Notes under the pieces: model-generated
Databases searched by the model: none
Told to the model about the DNA's origin: nothing
Seen by the model: the letters and a program-made list of their open reading frames with translations, nothing else
NCBI RefSeq assembly: GCF_029906645.1
Contig: NZ_JARYGZ010000001.1
Span: forward strand, 1,607,208-1,671,207
Direction of reading: 5' to 3'
Origin: Sphingomonas oryzagri
GTDB lineage: Bacteria > Pseudomonadota > Alphaproteobacteria > Sphingomonadales > Sphingomonadaceae
DNA length: 64,000 bases
In this document: positions 21,963 through 30,676 of the stretch, one piece after another
Numbering within the stretch: the stretch's first letter is position 1
Layout: each line of letters begins with the position of its first letter
Made by a program: the position numbers and the translations under genes

Positions 21963-22588
21963 CAGCCCCGCACCCGCTTCAGCACCACATACAGCGCCCC
22001 CGCCCCGCCGTGCCTTGGGTGGGCGTTCCGCACCGCCGCGATGTGGCTGGCGTGGCGGGCGTGGTGGAGCCAGTCGCCGATCGAGGCGCGGATCACGCCG
22101 CGTAAGGGGTTGTCCAGGCGGCTGCGGCCCGGCGGCGGCGGGCGCCCCGTCACCAGCAGGATCAGCCGCGCCTGCATCGCCACCGCGCGGGTGAGGCCTG
22201 CCTCCAGCTCGGCATGGGCAGCCGACAGGGTAAAGCCGTGGAGATCGATGGTGAGATCGGGCGCCACGAGACCACGCGCGAGCTTGCGGTCCCAGGAGGC
22301 GTCGAGAGTGTTGGCGGGCGGTTTGGCGACCACAACCCGCGATCCGTTCGATAGTCCGGAACCGCTCGCCACTCCCACCCCGTTCGTCCTGAGCGAAGTC
22401 GAAGGACGGGCAGCGGGCGGTGTGCTCGCGGCCCGTCCTTCGACAGGCTCAGGACGAACGGGGTTCTGCTTGGCTGCTGTCGACAGCAGGGAGGCTCGCC
22501 GCCCCTTGAGCGGCCTCACATCCTCCACGACACGTTGCCAGAGGGCTTCACCCTCCGCCGGGTCAGGCCTGCGGGATCTGCCCGGCAC
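21962..22588 (-). CDS. Smr domain protein with in-frame repeat insertion
   Basis: 208 aa from GTG 22588, which overlaps the mltA 3' end by 26 nt and has GAGG 6 nt upstream. The N-terminal helix is EGEALWQRVVEDVRPLKGRR. The C-terminal Smr domain (about residues 115-205) has LTIDLHGFTLSAAHAELEAG, the DLHG motif, then LLVTGRPPPPGRSRLDNPLRGVI-type glycine loop and RHGGAGALYVVLKR. Stand-alone Smr domains are thought to be nucleases or DNA/RNA-binding proteins. Residues about 42-70 are encoded by a hairpin repeat in frame (NPVRPEPVEGRAAS then RPSTSLRTNGV). The insertion falls in the linker, so the domain should still fold. Confidence 0.85.
   Translation of the reverse strand: MPGRSRRPDPAEGEALWQRVVEDVRPLKGRRASLLSTAAKQNPVRPEPVEGRAASTPPAARPSTSLRTNGVGVASGSGLSNGSRVVVAKPPANTLDASWDRKLARGLVAPDLTIDLHGFTLSAAHAELEAGLTRAVAMQARLILLVTGRPPPPGRSRLDNPLRGVIRASIGDWLHHARHASHIAAVRNAHPRHGGAGALYVVLKRVRG
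22378..22463. repeat. Hairpin repeat, family B copy 1, inside smr
   Basis: CCCGTTCGTCCTGAGCGAAG starts the left arm and CTTCGACAGGCTCAGGACGA ends the right arm, with a variable centre. The arms are near-perfect inverse complements over about 30 nt. The element is about 84-86 bp and does not shift the smr frame. A second, more degenerate copy is at 54308. Confidence 0.9.
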
Positions 22589-23777
22589 CGGCCAGCCTCG
22601 CGATCGTGCCGGCGGGCAGCAGGACATAGGCCGATCCGTGCGCCGACATGCCGCCGGCGATGCGCGCCGCGTCTGCACCCGCGCCCCAGAAGGTGTCGAA
22701 GCGGTTGGCGCCCTTGATCGCGCCGCCGGTATCCTGCGCGACCCATAGCCCCGCCGCCTCGGCCCGCTCGGGCGCCAGCCACACCGGCGCGCCGAGCGGC
22801 GTGAAGGCGGGGTCCGCCGCCACCGACACGCGGCCCGTCACCGGCACGCCCAGCGCGCCGACCGGGGGCGTGTTGAGATATTTGAAGAACACGAAACTAC
22901 GGTTCTGGTCCATCACCGCATCGGCCTGATCGGGGTGCGACCGCAGCCAGCCGACGATCCCCTGCATCGAGGCCTGCCCCGGTTGCAGCATCCCCTGCGC
23001 CAACATCCACTTGCCGATGCCGGTATAAGGCTGGCCGTTCTGCCCGGCATAGCCGATGCGCACGATGCTGCCGTCGGGCTGGCGAAGCTGCCCCGATCCC
23101 TGGATCTGCAGGAAGAAGAAATCGATCTTGTCGGCCGCATAGCCGATGATCGGCGCGTGGCCGTTGATCGCGCCGCCCTGGATCTGGCTGCGATCCGGAT
23201 AGGGGACGAGCTTGCCGTTCTGCACCTTGCCCCGGATCGTCTTGCCCTTGAGTTCGGGCATGAACTGGCCGAGATCGGCGCTCACCATGTCATCGGGCGG
23301 GCCGTAGATCGGCACGTCGTAGCCAAGCTGCGGCGTGGTCGATCCCTGGATCTGCGGCTCGTAATAGCCGGTGGCGTAGAGCGCCCCCTGCCCGATCCTG
23401 GCCGTCTCGAAATAGCGCTGGAAGAAACTCACCCCCTGCCCCTGCGGCCAGCTCGCGGCGGCGGTGCAGGCGGGTTGCCAGTCGGCGGCGGTGGTGAGGC
23501 CGCTGCCGTCGGCACGCTTGAGCAACGCGGCGCAGGACGAGCGGAACGCCGCCAGCACCGTATCCGCCTTGGCCGGATCGATCGCCAGCGAGGCGACGGC
23601 CGGCCCGCGCGTCACGCCCGCGAGAATCGCGGTCTTGGCGGTGGTCGGGACATAGGGCTGCGAGGGCTTCGACGGCGGAGGTGGAGGCAAATTCCGCGCC
23701 TCCCGCCCCTGCGGCCCCACGCACGAGGCCAGCGCCAGCGAGGAGACGGTCGCCGCCGCCAGCGCGCGGAGCCTCAT
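22563..23777 (-). CDS. mltA: Membrane-bound lytic murein transglycosylase A
   Basis: 404 aa lipoprotein. The lipobox LASC has Cys at residue 19 (MRLRALAAATVSSLALASC). A proline-rich linker (LPPPPPSKPSQP) precedes the MltA barrel (about 105-290) with ATGYYEPQIQGS and DFFFLQIQGSGQL. The C-terminal 3D domain has the catalytic-aspartate region WVAQDTGGAIKGANRFDTFW, one of the three conserved Asp motifs. It cleaves peptidoglycan glycan strands to 1,6-anhydro products at the outer membrane. It overlaps tim44 upstream (ATGA) and smr downstream. Confidence 0.95.
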   Translation of the reverse strand: MRLRALAAATVSSLALASCVGPQGREARNLPPPPPSKPSQPYVPTTAKTAILAGVTRGPAVASLAIDPAKADTVLAAFRSSCAALLKRADGSGLTTAADWQPACTAAASWPQGQGVSFFQRYFETARIGQGALYATGYYEPQIQGSTTPQLGYDVPIYGPPDDMVSADLGQFMPELKGKTIRGKVQNGKLVPYPDRSQIQGGAINGHAPIIGYAADKIDFFFLQIQGSGQLRQPDGSIVRIGYAGQNGQPYTGIGKWMLAQGMLQPGQASMQGIVGWLRSHPDQADAVMDQNRSFVFFKYLNTPPVGALGVPVTGRVSVAADPAFTPLGAPVWLAPERAEAAGLWVAQDTGGAIKGANRFDTFWGAGADAARIAGGMSAHGSAYVLLPAGTIARLAGAGQIPQA

Positions 23778-24433
23778 GCGGCCTCGTCGGTCTCGATCAG
23801 GATCCAGTTGGGGTCGTCGGCCTTCACGTGGCGGCTGAACGTCCAGAGGTCGTGAGTCTGCACCGCATCGCTCAGCGAGCCGGCGACGACATGGCCCTCT
23901 GCATCGCGCGTCACGGCGGCGATGTCGGCGTCGAAACGGACGGTGACGATCGCCATCTGGCCGCCCATGCCGGCATGATCGATCATCGAGCGCTCGATCG
24001 AGACGAGCTTGTTCTCCAGCGTCTCGCCGGCCGCCTTGCGCGCCGCGATCGACTCGGCGAACGCGTCGTACACCTCGTCATCGACCAGCTTACGCAGTTC
24101 GGCCTCGTCGCCGCGCCAGAAGGCCTCCAGCGTCATGCGATAGGCCGAGCGCGCGCCATCGAGGAAGGTCGCGACATCGAAATGCGGATCGGCGGCAACG
24201 ATCTGGCGCACGCCATCGAGCGCCTGCGGATCGATCATCGCGGCGACGGCGCCCATCGGCTCGGCCTTGGCGGCCGGCTGCTGCTCGATCTGCGGGCGCG
24301 CGATCAGCGGCGCCTGCTGCATGTCGGCGGGCTTGACGATCGGCTGCTCGTGGCCGGTACGGCGCCCCAGCACGGCGTAGAGCCGGAAGGCGACGAACAG
24401 GGCAACGCAGGCCAGAATGATGATCTCGGGCAC
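23774..24433 (-). CDS. Tim44/TimA-like domain protein
   Basis: 219 aa, GTG start. There is a single N-terminal membrane anchor, EIIILACVALFVAFRLYAVL, then a charged linker. The Tim44-like domain follows from about residue 75: HFDVATFLDGARSAYRMTLE, AFWRGDEAELRKLVDDEVYD and the strand-rich end HDLWTFSRHVKADDPNWILI. Bacterial TimA proteins are membrane-anchored, and their precise job is not settled. Proximity to secB across the divergent region fits a link to protein export. The stop overlaps the mltA ATG. Confidence 0.9.
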   Translation of the reverse strand: MPEIIILACVALFVAFRLYAVLGRRTGHEQPIVKPADMQQAPLIARPQIEQQPAAKAEPMGAVAAMIDPQALDGVRQIVAADPHFDVATFLDGARSAYRMTLEAFWRGDEAELRKLVDDEVYDAFAESIAARKAAGETLENKLVSIERSMIDHAGMGGQMAIVTVRFDADIAAVTRDAEGHVVAGSLSDAVQTHDLWTFSRHVKADDPNWILIETDEAA

Positions 24434-24632
24434 CTAACCTCCACGGCTGAGGCAAGCGAAACGCCCCAGCCTCCGCATGAGTTGCCTTGATACATAGATG
24501 AGGTGGCGCGCAGTTTCAAATCCTGCACATCCCGCCCCTGCAACCATTGCCCTCGTTTCCGGCGGCTGCTAGTCGCCGCCCGATCCGTCGCGCGGGTGTC
24601 CGTGCGGCTCCAGCGACTTGAGGATATGCCCG

Positions 24633-25139
24633 ATGGCCGAGAACGAGGCCCCCGATTTCCTGACCGTGCCCAACGCCAATGGCGAGGACAGCCAGCCGCA
24701 GGTCGGCATGATCGCGCAGTACGTGAAGGACTTCTCGTTCGAGAATCCGAACGCGCCGGCCGTCTACAACTGGCAGAACCAGCCGCAGATCGACGTGCAG
24801 TTCAACATCGGCACCCAGCAGGTCGCCGAGAACGTGCACGAAACCGCGCTGAAGATCGAGGTGACGGCCAAGGCGGCCGAGGGCGTCGCCTTCCAGCTCG
24901 AGCTGCTCTACGGCGGTCTCTTCGCGCTGCAGAACATCCCGGCCGATGCGCTCCAGCCCTTCCTGCTCGGCGAGGCCCCGCGCCTGCTCTTCCCGTTCGC
25001 TCGCCGCGTGGTGGCCGATGCGGTGCGCGACGGCGGCTTCCCGCCGCTGATGCTCGATCCGATCGACTTCAACGCGCTCTTCTACGCCCAGCTGCAGCAG
25101 CAGGGCGGCCTGATGGGCGAGCCGGCCGGCCAGGCCTGA
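24633..25139 (+). CDS. secB: Protein-export chaperone SecB
   Basis: 168 aa. SecB tetramers hold preproteins unfolded and deliver them to SecA. The core pattern is present: VGMIAQYVKDFSFENPNAPA, then VQFNIGTQQVAENVHETALK, QLELLYGGLFALQNIPADAL and LLFPFARRVVADAVRDGGFP ending PPLMLDPIDFNALFYAQLQQ. The ATG at 24633 was chosen; a TTG at 24618 is in frame but adds an unconserved leader. The 199-bp divergent region with tim44 (24434-24632) shows no other recognisable element. Confidence 0.96.
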   Translation: MAENEAPDFLTVPNANGEDSQPQVGMIAQYVKDFSFENPNAPAVYNWQNQPQIDVQFNIGTQQVAENVHETALKIEVTAKAAEGVAFQLELLYGGLFALQNIPADALQPFLLGEAPRLLFPFARRVVADAVRDGGFPPLMLDPIDFNALFYAQLQQQGGLMGEPAGQA

Positions 25140-25167
25140 GCCTGACAACGGGCCGGGGGCGCGGGGC

Positions 25168-26754
25168 GTGAGCCTCGTCAAGAACACCGCGACGATCGGC
25201 GGGCTGACCCTGGTCAGCCGCGTCCTCGGCTTCGTGCGCGATCAGCTGATGGCGCATTTCGTCGGCGCGGGCTTCGCGTCCGACGCGTTCCTCGTCGCGT
25301 GGCGCCTGCCCAACCTGTTCCGCGCCCTGTTCGCAGAGGGCGCCTTCTCCGCCGCCTTCGTGCCGATGTTCAATCGCGTCGTCGGCCAGGGCGATGCGGA
25401 AGGACGCGACGGCCTCGCGGAAGGGCTGAGCTTCGCCGAGAACGTACTCTCGGTGCTGTTCCCCTTCCTCGCCCTGTTCACCACGTTGATGGTCGCCTTC
25501 CCGCGCCCGATCGTGTGGCTGATCACCCTGGGTTTCAAACATGGCGGCGGGCCGGAGAAATTCGATCTCGCCGTTCACCTGACGCAGATCACCTTCCCCT
25601 ATCTGGGGCTGATCAGCCTCGTCTCGCTGCTCGGCGGGATCATGAATTCGCTCAACCGCTTCTGGGTGAACGCGGCGGCGCCGATCCTGCTCAACATCTG
25701 CATGATCGGGGCTTTGCTCTTCTTCCGGGGCCATGACGGCATCTCCACCGCCCACACGCAGGCGATCGCGGTGACCGTATCGGGCGTGGCGCAGCTCGGC
25801 TGGCTGATCCTCGCGGCGCGCGCGGCGGGCGTGAAGCTGAAGCTCAAGCGGCCGACGCTCAATCCCGAAGTGAAGAAGCTGCTGGCGATCATCTGGCCCG
25901 CCGCGATCGGCGCGGGCGCGGTGCAGTTCAACCTGCTCGTCATTACCATGCTCGCGGCCAGCCAGCTCGGCCAGGGCGCGGTTTCCTACATCTATTATGC
26001 GGACCGGCTGAACCAGCTGCCGCTCGCGCTGGTCGGCATCGGCGTCGGCACCGCGATCCTGCCGGTGATCTCGCGCCAGATCGGCGCAGGCGACGAAAAT
26101 TCCGCGATCCACACCCAGAACCGCGCGATCGAGCTGTCGCTGCTGCTCACGCTGCCGGCCACCGCCGGGCTGATGCTGGGCGCGCGGACGCTGATCGCGG
26201 CCCTGCTGCAGACCGGCGCCTTCACCGCGCACGACACCGCGGCCTCGGCCGCCGTGCTGACCGCCTTCTCCTGCGGCCTGCCCGCCTACATCCTGATCAA
26301 GGTGTTCACGCCGGGCTTCTACGCGCGCGGCGACACGAAGGCGCCGGTGCGCATCGCGATGACCGAGATGGCGTGCAACATGGCGCTCAACCTGTTCTTC
26401 GTGTTCGGCACCAACCTCTCCTACGTCGGCCTCGCCATTTCGGGCGCGAGCTGCGCGTGGATCAATGTCGGGCTGCTCTACTGGGTGCTGCACCGGCGCG
26501 GGCAGTTCACCGTCGACGCACAGCTGAAGCGCCGCGCGGTGCGGCTGTTGCTGGCGACGCTGGCGATGGCGGCGTTGCTGCTGTTCCTCGATCCGCTCAC
26601 CGCCGCGCATGCGAGCGGGACGATCGTCCAGCGGATCGGCGCGCTGCTGCTGTTGATCGTACCGGCGGGCGCCTGCTATTTCGGCTGCGCCTTCCTGTTC
26701 GGCGCGTTCGACTGGCGCGAGACGAAGGCCCTGCTGAGGCGGCGGCGCGGCTGA
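25168..26754 (+). CDS. murJ: Lipid II flippase MurJ
   Basis: 528 aa, polytopic, with about 14 membrane helices. It opens SLVKNTATIGGLTLVSRVLG then FVRDQLMAHFVGAG, and AWRLPNLFRALFAEGAFSAA is the MurJ signature with the arginines of the central cavity. It flips lipid-linked peptidoglycan precursor across the inner membrane (MOP superfamily). The GTG start lies 28 nt after secB. A family A repeat follows the stop codon. Confidence 0.95.
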   Translation: MSLVKNTATIGGLTLVSRVLGFVRDQLMAHFVGAGFASDAFLVAWRLPNLFRALFAEGAFSAAFVPMFNRVVGQGDAEGRDGLAEGLSFAENVLSVLFPFLALFTTLMVAFPRPIVWLITLGFKHGGGPEKFDLAVHLTQITFPYLGLISLVSLLGGIMNSLNRFWVNAAAPILLNICMIGALLFFRGHDGISTAHTQAIAVTVSGVAQLGWLILAARAAGVKLKLKRPTLNPEVKKLLAIIWPAAIGAGAVQFNLLVITMLAASQLGQGAVSYIYYADRLNQLPLALVGIGVGTAILPVISRQIGAGDENSAIHTQNRAIELSLLLTLPATAGLMLGARTLIAALLQTGAFTAHDTAASAAVLTAFSCGLPAYILIKVFTPGFYARGDTKAPVRIAMTEMACNMALNLFFVFGTNLSYVGLAISGASCAWINVGLLYWVLHRRGQFTVDAQLKRRAVRLLLATLAMAALLLFLDPLTAAHASGTIVQRIGALLLLIVPAGACYFGCAFLFGAFDWRETKALLRRRRG

Positions 26755-26789
26755 GGCGGCCGGCGGCGGTTATCATCACCGCCAGAATC

Positions 26790-26861
26790 GTCATCGCGAG
26801 CCGCGAAGCGGCGTGGCGATCCACGGCTGCGGGTAGATTGCTTCGTACGCTCGCAATGACG
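26790..26861. repeat. REP-like palindromic repeat, family A copy 2
   Basis: It begins GTCATCGCGAGCCGCGAAGC and ends TTCGTACGCTCGCAATGACG. It is the same element as at 20414 and 50552, with a shortened right arm. It lies 35 bp after the murJ stop, at the left edge of the AT-richer DUF1835 gene. Confidence 0.85.
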
Positions 26862-26941
26862 GGAATTGGTGGATTGCAGACCGGCTGCTTCGTATTAAAA
26901 AATGGAGGAAGTGGTCGCTGCTCACTGGGTAGCGAAGGCGA

Positions 26942-27730
26942 ATGAACCTTGATACCGATCGACGTCACCTGTGTGAGAAGCAAATGTCCGCGCACAAACT
27001 TCACGTCTTGTTTAGCCCATCGGCTGCGGGAACACTGAAACAAGCGCTTCAGATAATGGGCAGATCAGACGAAGTCCTATGTTTGTTTGACAATTTTAGT
27101 TTTGGTCCGATTGCGACGGATGATGCCAACGCCCGCACCAAGTGGGTCGAGAAACATCTCGGCTATTCAGACGACGATGACGTCGCTGGCGACGTTGTCA
27201 GCTTTATGGCGGCATTTGAAACCCTGGCTCTGCCGATCACTGCATGGGTCTCGAAGCGGGAAACCATGACCTATGCTGGGTTTTTGTGGTGGCTATCCCA
27301 CTTAGGAAATGCCCCGGTCTCCGTCGTCGAGTTGGAGGAACTCTCGATTACCAATGCCGAAGGCATGATAAAGTTCGTTGATCGGGCGGTCCCACTGCTA
27401 GATGAGAGGCGACAAAAATATCGAGCGCGATGGGAGGAATTAAAATTGGAGAACGCGCCTCTCCGGGTGATTGCCGGCACAGATTTGATTTCCGCAGAGC
27501 TCGACTACTTTGATGGCCGCTTGTTAGGTCATGCGACGTATGAATGGCAGAAGATGGCGTTTATCGTCGCTCGTCTGCTCTTTGAGTTTATGGAGACTGG
27601 GGTCTACCAGACCGGCGATCTTGTTCTCGGTGCTCGTCTCGCTGATCTCGCTGAGGCGGGCAAGTTGGAATGGCGAGGTGATCTCTCGCACATGCGGCGT
27701 TGTGAATTGCGCCTACCGGCTGCCCGGTGA
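26942..27730 (+). CDS. DUF1835/DUF3658 protein, probably acquired
   Basis: 262 aa; ATG 26984 (MSAHKLHVLFSPSAAGTLKQ) is a possible later start. The N-terminal DUF1835 pattern is KLHVLFSPSAAGTLKQALQI, then DEVLCLFDNFSFGPIATDD. The C-terminal part, MRRCELRLPAAR after GDLVLGARLADLAEAGKLEW, matches the DUF3658 end. The function is unknown; relatives are scattered across genomes. Codon use and base composition are clearly AT-richer than all neighbours, and the gene separates murJ from trpS. Insertion by horizontal transfer is the likely reading. Confidence 0.75.
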   Translation: MNLDTDRRHLCEKQMSAHKLHVLFSPSAAGTLKQALQIMGRSDEVLCLFDNFSFGPIATDDANARTKWVEKHLGYSDDDDVAGDVVSFMAAFETLALPITAWVSKRETMTYAGFLWWLSHLGNAPVSVVELEELSITNAEGMIKFVDRAVPLLDERRQKYRARWEELKLENAPLRVIAGTDLISAELDYFDGRLLGHATYEWQKMAFIVARLLFEFMETGVYQTGDLVLGARLADLAEAGKLEWRGDLSHMRRCELRLPAAR

Positions 27731-28006
27731 CGTCCATCGGCAATGACCGGTTATCGGCTTCATCCAAAAATCGGCAGAACGTCCGCGAGTAGGGCGCTAG
27801 CCGCCACCCTTCCCATGTAGGATTTCGCATGACACAGGGGTGGCGATGGCCACCGTCACCCCTCCAGAAGACCACCACCCAGCCCCCAAGAGCAGCCTCC
27901 GATTTCGGGCGTCATTGCTGTCAAAGTTGTCAACTTCACCCCTCGCCTTTCCCCCTGAACCCTCGCGGCTTGACGCGCACCGCCTCGCGGCCCAAGGGGC
28001 GCGACC

Positions 28007-29029
28007 ATGAGCAAGCGTGTCGTCTCGGGCATCCAGCCCACCGGAAACCTTCATCTCGGCAACTATCTGGGCGCGATCCGCAACTGGGTGCGGATGCAGG
28101 ACGAGGTGGCGGCGGACGGCGGCGACTGCTTCTTCTTCCTCGCCGATCTCCACGCGATCACCGTGCATAACGATCCGAAGGAGCTGGCCGGCAACGTCCG
28201 CCAGATGGCCGCCGCGCTGATCGCGGCGGGGATCGATCCGGAACGCTCGACGCTGTTCAACCAGGCCGCCGTCCCCGCCCATGCGGAGCTGGCCTGGCTG
28301 CTCGCCGGCACCGCGCGGATCGGCTGGCTGAACCGGATGACCCAGTTCAAGGACAAGGCCGGCAAGAACCGCGAGGGCGCCTCGGTCGGCCTGTTCACCT
28401 ATCCTGTGCTGATGGCCGCCGACGTGCTGGTCTACCGCACCACCCATGTTCCGGTGGGCGAGGACCAGAAGCAGCATCTGGAGCTGGCGCGCGACATCGC
28501 GACCAAGTTCAACCTCGATTTCGGCACCGATCTGTTCACTCTGCCCGAGCCGATGATCCCGCCAACCGCCGCGCGGATCATGTCGCTGCGCGACGGCAAT
28601 GCGAAGATGAGCAAGTCCGATCCGTCCGAGCAGAGCCGCATCCACCTGACCGACGATGCCGACACGATCGCCGCCAAGATCCGCAAGGCCAAGACCGATC
28701 CGGAGCCGCTGCCCGCCGATCCGGCCGTGCTGGCGGAGCGTCCCGAGGCGCGGAACCTCGTCAGCATCTATGCTGCGATCTCGGACGAGAGCACGGAGCA
28801 GGTGCTGGCACGATTCGCGGGGCAGGGCTTCGGCGCGTTCAAGCCGGCGCTGGCCGAATTGCTGGTCGAGACGCTGCGCCCGATCACCGCGCGCCTTGCC
28901 GAGCTGGAGCGCGACCCCGCCGAGCTGGACCGCATCCTCGCCCACGGCGCCGCCAAGGCGCGCGCCGCGGCCGAGCCGGTACTGGCGGGCGCCTATGCCG
29001 CATTGGGGCTGACACGAGAAACTCGGTGA
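28007..29029 (+). CDS. trpS: Tryptophanyl-tRNA synthetase
   Basis: 340 aa class I synthetase. The N-terminal [20 protein letters not shown] carries the HIGH-like signature, [17 protein letters not shown] is the family region contacting tryptophan and ATP, and [13 protein letters not shown] is the KMSKS loop. The C-terminal helical domain binds the anticodon. The 276 bp upstream (27731-28006) contain no gene; composition returns to GC-rich within it, and no leader peptide or other regulatory element is recognised. Confidence 0.97.
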   Translation: MSKRVVSGIQPTGNLHLGNYLGAIRNWVRMQDEVAADGGDCFFFLADLHAITVHNDPKELAGNVRQMAAALIAAGIDPERSTLFNQAAVPAHAELAWLLAGTARIGWLNRMTQFKDKAGKNREGASVGLFTYPVLMAADVLVYRTTHVPVGEDQKQHLELARDIATKFNLDFGTDLFTLPEPMIPPTAARIMSLRDGNAKMSKSDPSEQSRIHLTDDADTIAAKIRKAKTDPEPLPADPAVLAERPEARNLVSIYAAISDESTEQVLARFAGQGFGAFKPALAELLVETLRPITARLAELERDPAELDRILAHGAAKARAAAEPVLAGAYAALGLTRETR

Positions 29030-29123
29030 CACGCGCATGCGTTCAACGCATATTCAGCACGCTTGGCGGAGGAGTGGCCGTCACGTCCTGACATGCGGAA
29101 TCCTCCGCGCACGAGGCACGTCC

Positions 29124-29798
29124 ATGACCATGAAACGCCTGTTGCTTTCCATCGCCGCCCCCATCGCCCTGCTGGGCGTGTCGGGTTGCGCCACCAATTT
29201 CCAGGCGAACGTCCAGCGTTTCCAGCGGCTTCCCGCGCCGCAGGGCCAGACGTTCCGTATCGAGGCTTCCGATCCGCACAATCGCGGCGGACTCGAATTC
29301 GCGACCTACGCGCGCGACGTCGCCGCGCACCTGACCCAGGTCGGCTATCATGAAACCGCCGACGGCAGCCCGGCCGACATGATCGTGCAGGTCGGCTACG
29401 GCGTCGATCACGGCCAGCAGAAGGTCACCACCACGCCGGGCGGCTTCAACTGCGGCCTCGGCGGCTGGGGCGGCCCCGGTTGGGGCGGCGGCTGGGGCGG
29501 TCGCTGGGGCGGCTGGGGCTGGGGTCGCGGCTGGGGCTATGGCTGGGGCGATCCGTGGGGCCCGTGGGGCTGCCCGGATGTCGAGAGCTACACCATCTAT
29601 TCGAGCTATCTCGGCATGACGATCACCCGTGCGGACGGCGAGCGTCTGTTCGAGGGCCGCGCCCGCGCCCATTCGGTGACCGACGATCTGACGCAGATCG
29701 TGCCGAACCTGATCGACGCGATGTTCACCGGCTTCCCCGGCAATTCCGGCCAGGACATCAAGATCACCATTCCGCCGCGCCAGAAGCCCAAGGCCTGA
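29124..29798 (+). CDS. DUF4136 family lipoprotein with Gly/Trp-rich insert
   Basis: 224 aa. The lipobox GVSGC has Cys at residue 21 (MTMKRLLLSIAAPIALLGVS then GC). The DUF4136 fold follows: FRIEASDPHNRGGLEFATYA, HLTQVGYHETADGSPADMIV, then TRADGERLFEGRARAHSV. Between its strands, at about residues 110-150, sits a low-complexity stretch of GWGG/GGWG repeats with a final PWGPWGC, rich in Trp and Arg. The family is envelope-anchored and of unknown function. The ATG at 29124 gives the signal sequence directly. A strong terminator follows. Confidence 0.85.
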   Translation: MTMKRLLLSIAAPIALLGVSGCATNFQANVQRFQRLPAPQGQTFRIEASDPHNRGGLEFATYARDVAAHLTQVGYHETADGSPADMIVQVGYGVDHGQQKVTTTPGGFNCGLGGWGGPGWGGGWGGRWGGWGWGRGWGYGWGDPWGPWGCPDVESYTIYSSYLGMTITRADGERLFEGRARAHSVTDDLTQIVPNLIDAMFTGFPGNSGQDIKITIPPRQKPKA

Positions 29799-29816
29799 GC
29801 GACGCGGCAACCATCG

Positions 29817-29847
29817 AAGGCGCCGGACCGACGGTCCGGCGCCTTTC
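29817..29847 (+). terminator. Rho-independent terminator after the DUF4136 gene
   Basis: A 13-bp stem AAGGCGCCGGACC/GGTCCGGCGCCTT with a GAC loop and a short T run, 19 nt after the stop codon. Confidence 0.85.
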
Positions 29848-29887
29848 GCTTGCGCTAGGACATGGGCGCCGGATCGCGCTCGGCCTC

Positions 29888-30676
29888 GTGACGGCCATCT
29901 GGCTGCTGCTGCTCCACATGCTGCTGCTGGGATCGGCTCCGCCGCTCGTCCGCCACGTGCGGCTGCATATGGCCGACTGGCCGGCAGGTGCCGCGCCGAT
30001 GCGGATCGCGCTCCTCTCCGATTTCCATGTCGCGATGCCTGGCGACAGCGCCACGCATCTCGCCCATGTGGTCGAGAGCGTGAACGGATCGCACCCGGAC
30101 CTCGTCCTGCTGGCCGGGGATTTCCTTTCGACCGGAACGCTCTTCGTGAAGTCGGCAGACGTGCGGGACGCGATCGCCCCGCTGGCGGCTTTCCACGCGC
30201 CGTCGGGGGTGTTCGCCGTCCTCGGCAATCACGACGAGGGTGCTCGGGCGGCACTCCAGGCCGCACTCGCGACATCGCGGGTCGCCCTGCTGCACAATGC
30301 CGCTGTTCGACGCGGCCCGCTGACAATCGTCGGGATCGACGGCGTGCTGACGGCCCGATCACGGATGCGCGCGCCGTTCAGCGGCTTCAGCCACCTGGCC
30401 GGCCCGAAGCTCGTCTTCACACACACGCCGGACAATGTGCCGCAGGTCGATCGATCGTTCAGGCTGCTGCTGGCCGGCCATACCCATTGCGGGCAGATCG
30501 CGCCCTGGCCGATCGGGCCGATCCTGACCGCATCCGCCACCGGGCGGCGTTACGCGTGCGGGGTGATCCGGGAACCGGATCGGCTGACCATCGTCACCGC
30601 CGGGCTGGGCACGAGCAGCCTTCCGGTGCGCCTCGGCGCGACACCGGATTACTGGCTGATCGATCTGGGGCGTTAG
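29888..30676 (+). CDS. Membrane-anchored metallophosphoesterase (YkuE-like)
   Basis: 262 aa from GTG 29888; the exact start is uncertain, and ATG 29918 is another possibility. An N-terminal membrane anchor (TAIWLLLLHMLLLGS) leads to the phosphoesterase domain with all dinuclear metal motifs: LLSDFHV, LAGDFLS, VLGNHDEG, and FTHTPD plus LAGHTHCGQIAPWPIG. Relatives such as YkuE act on cell-surface or membrane phospholipid substrates, with the catalytic domain outside the cytoplasm. The start was placed after the upstream terminator. The 3' end overlaps dnaA by 4 nt, tail to tail. Confidence 0.88.
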   Translation: MTAIWLLLLHMLLLGSAPPLVRHVRLHMADWPAGAAPMRIALLSDFHVAMPGDSATHLAHVVESVNGSHPDLVLLAGDFLSTGTLFVKSADVRDAIAPLAAFHAPSGVFAVLGNHDEGARAALQAALATSRVALLHNAAVRRGPLTIVGIDGVLTARSRMRAPFSGFSHLAGPKLVFTHTPDNVPQVDRSFRLLLAGHTHCGQIAPWPIGPILTASATGRRYACGVIREPDRLTIVTAGLGTSSLPVRLGATPDYWLIDLGR

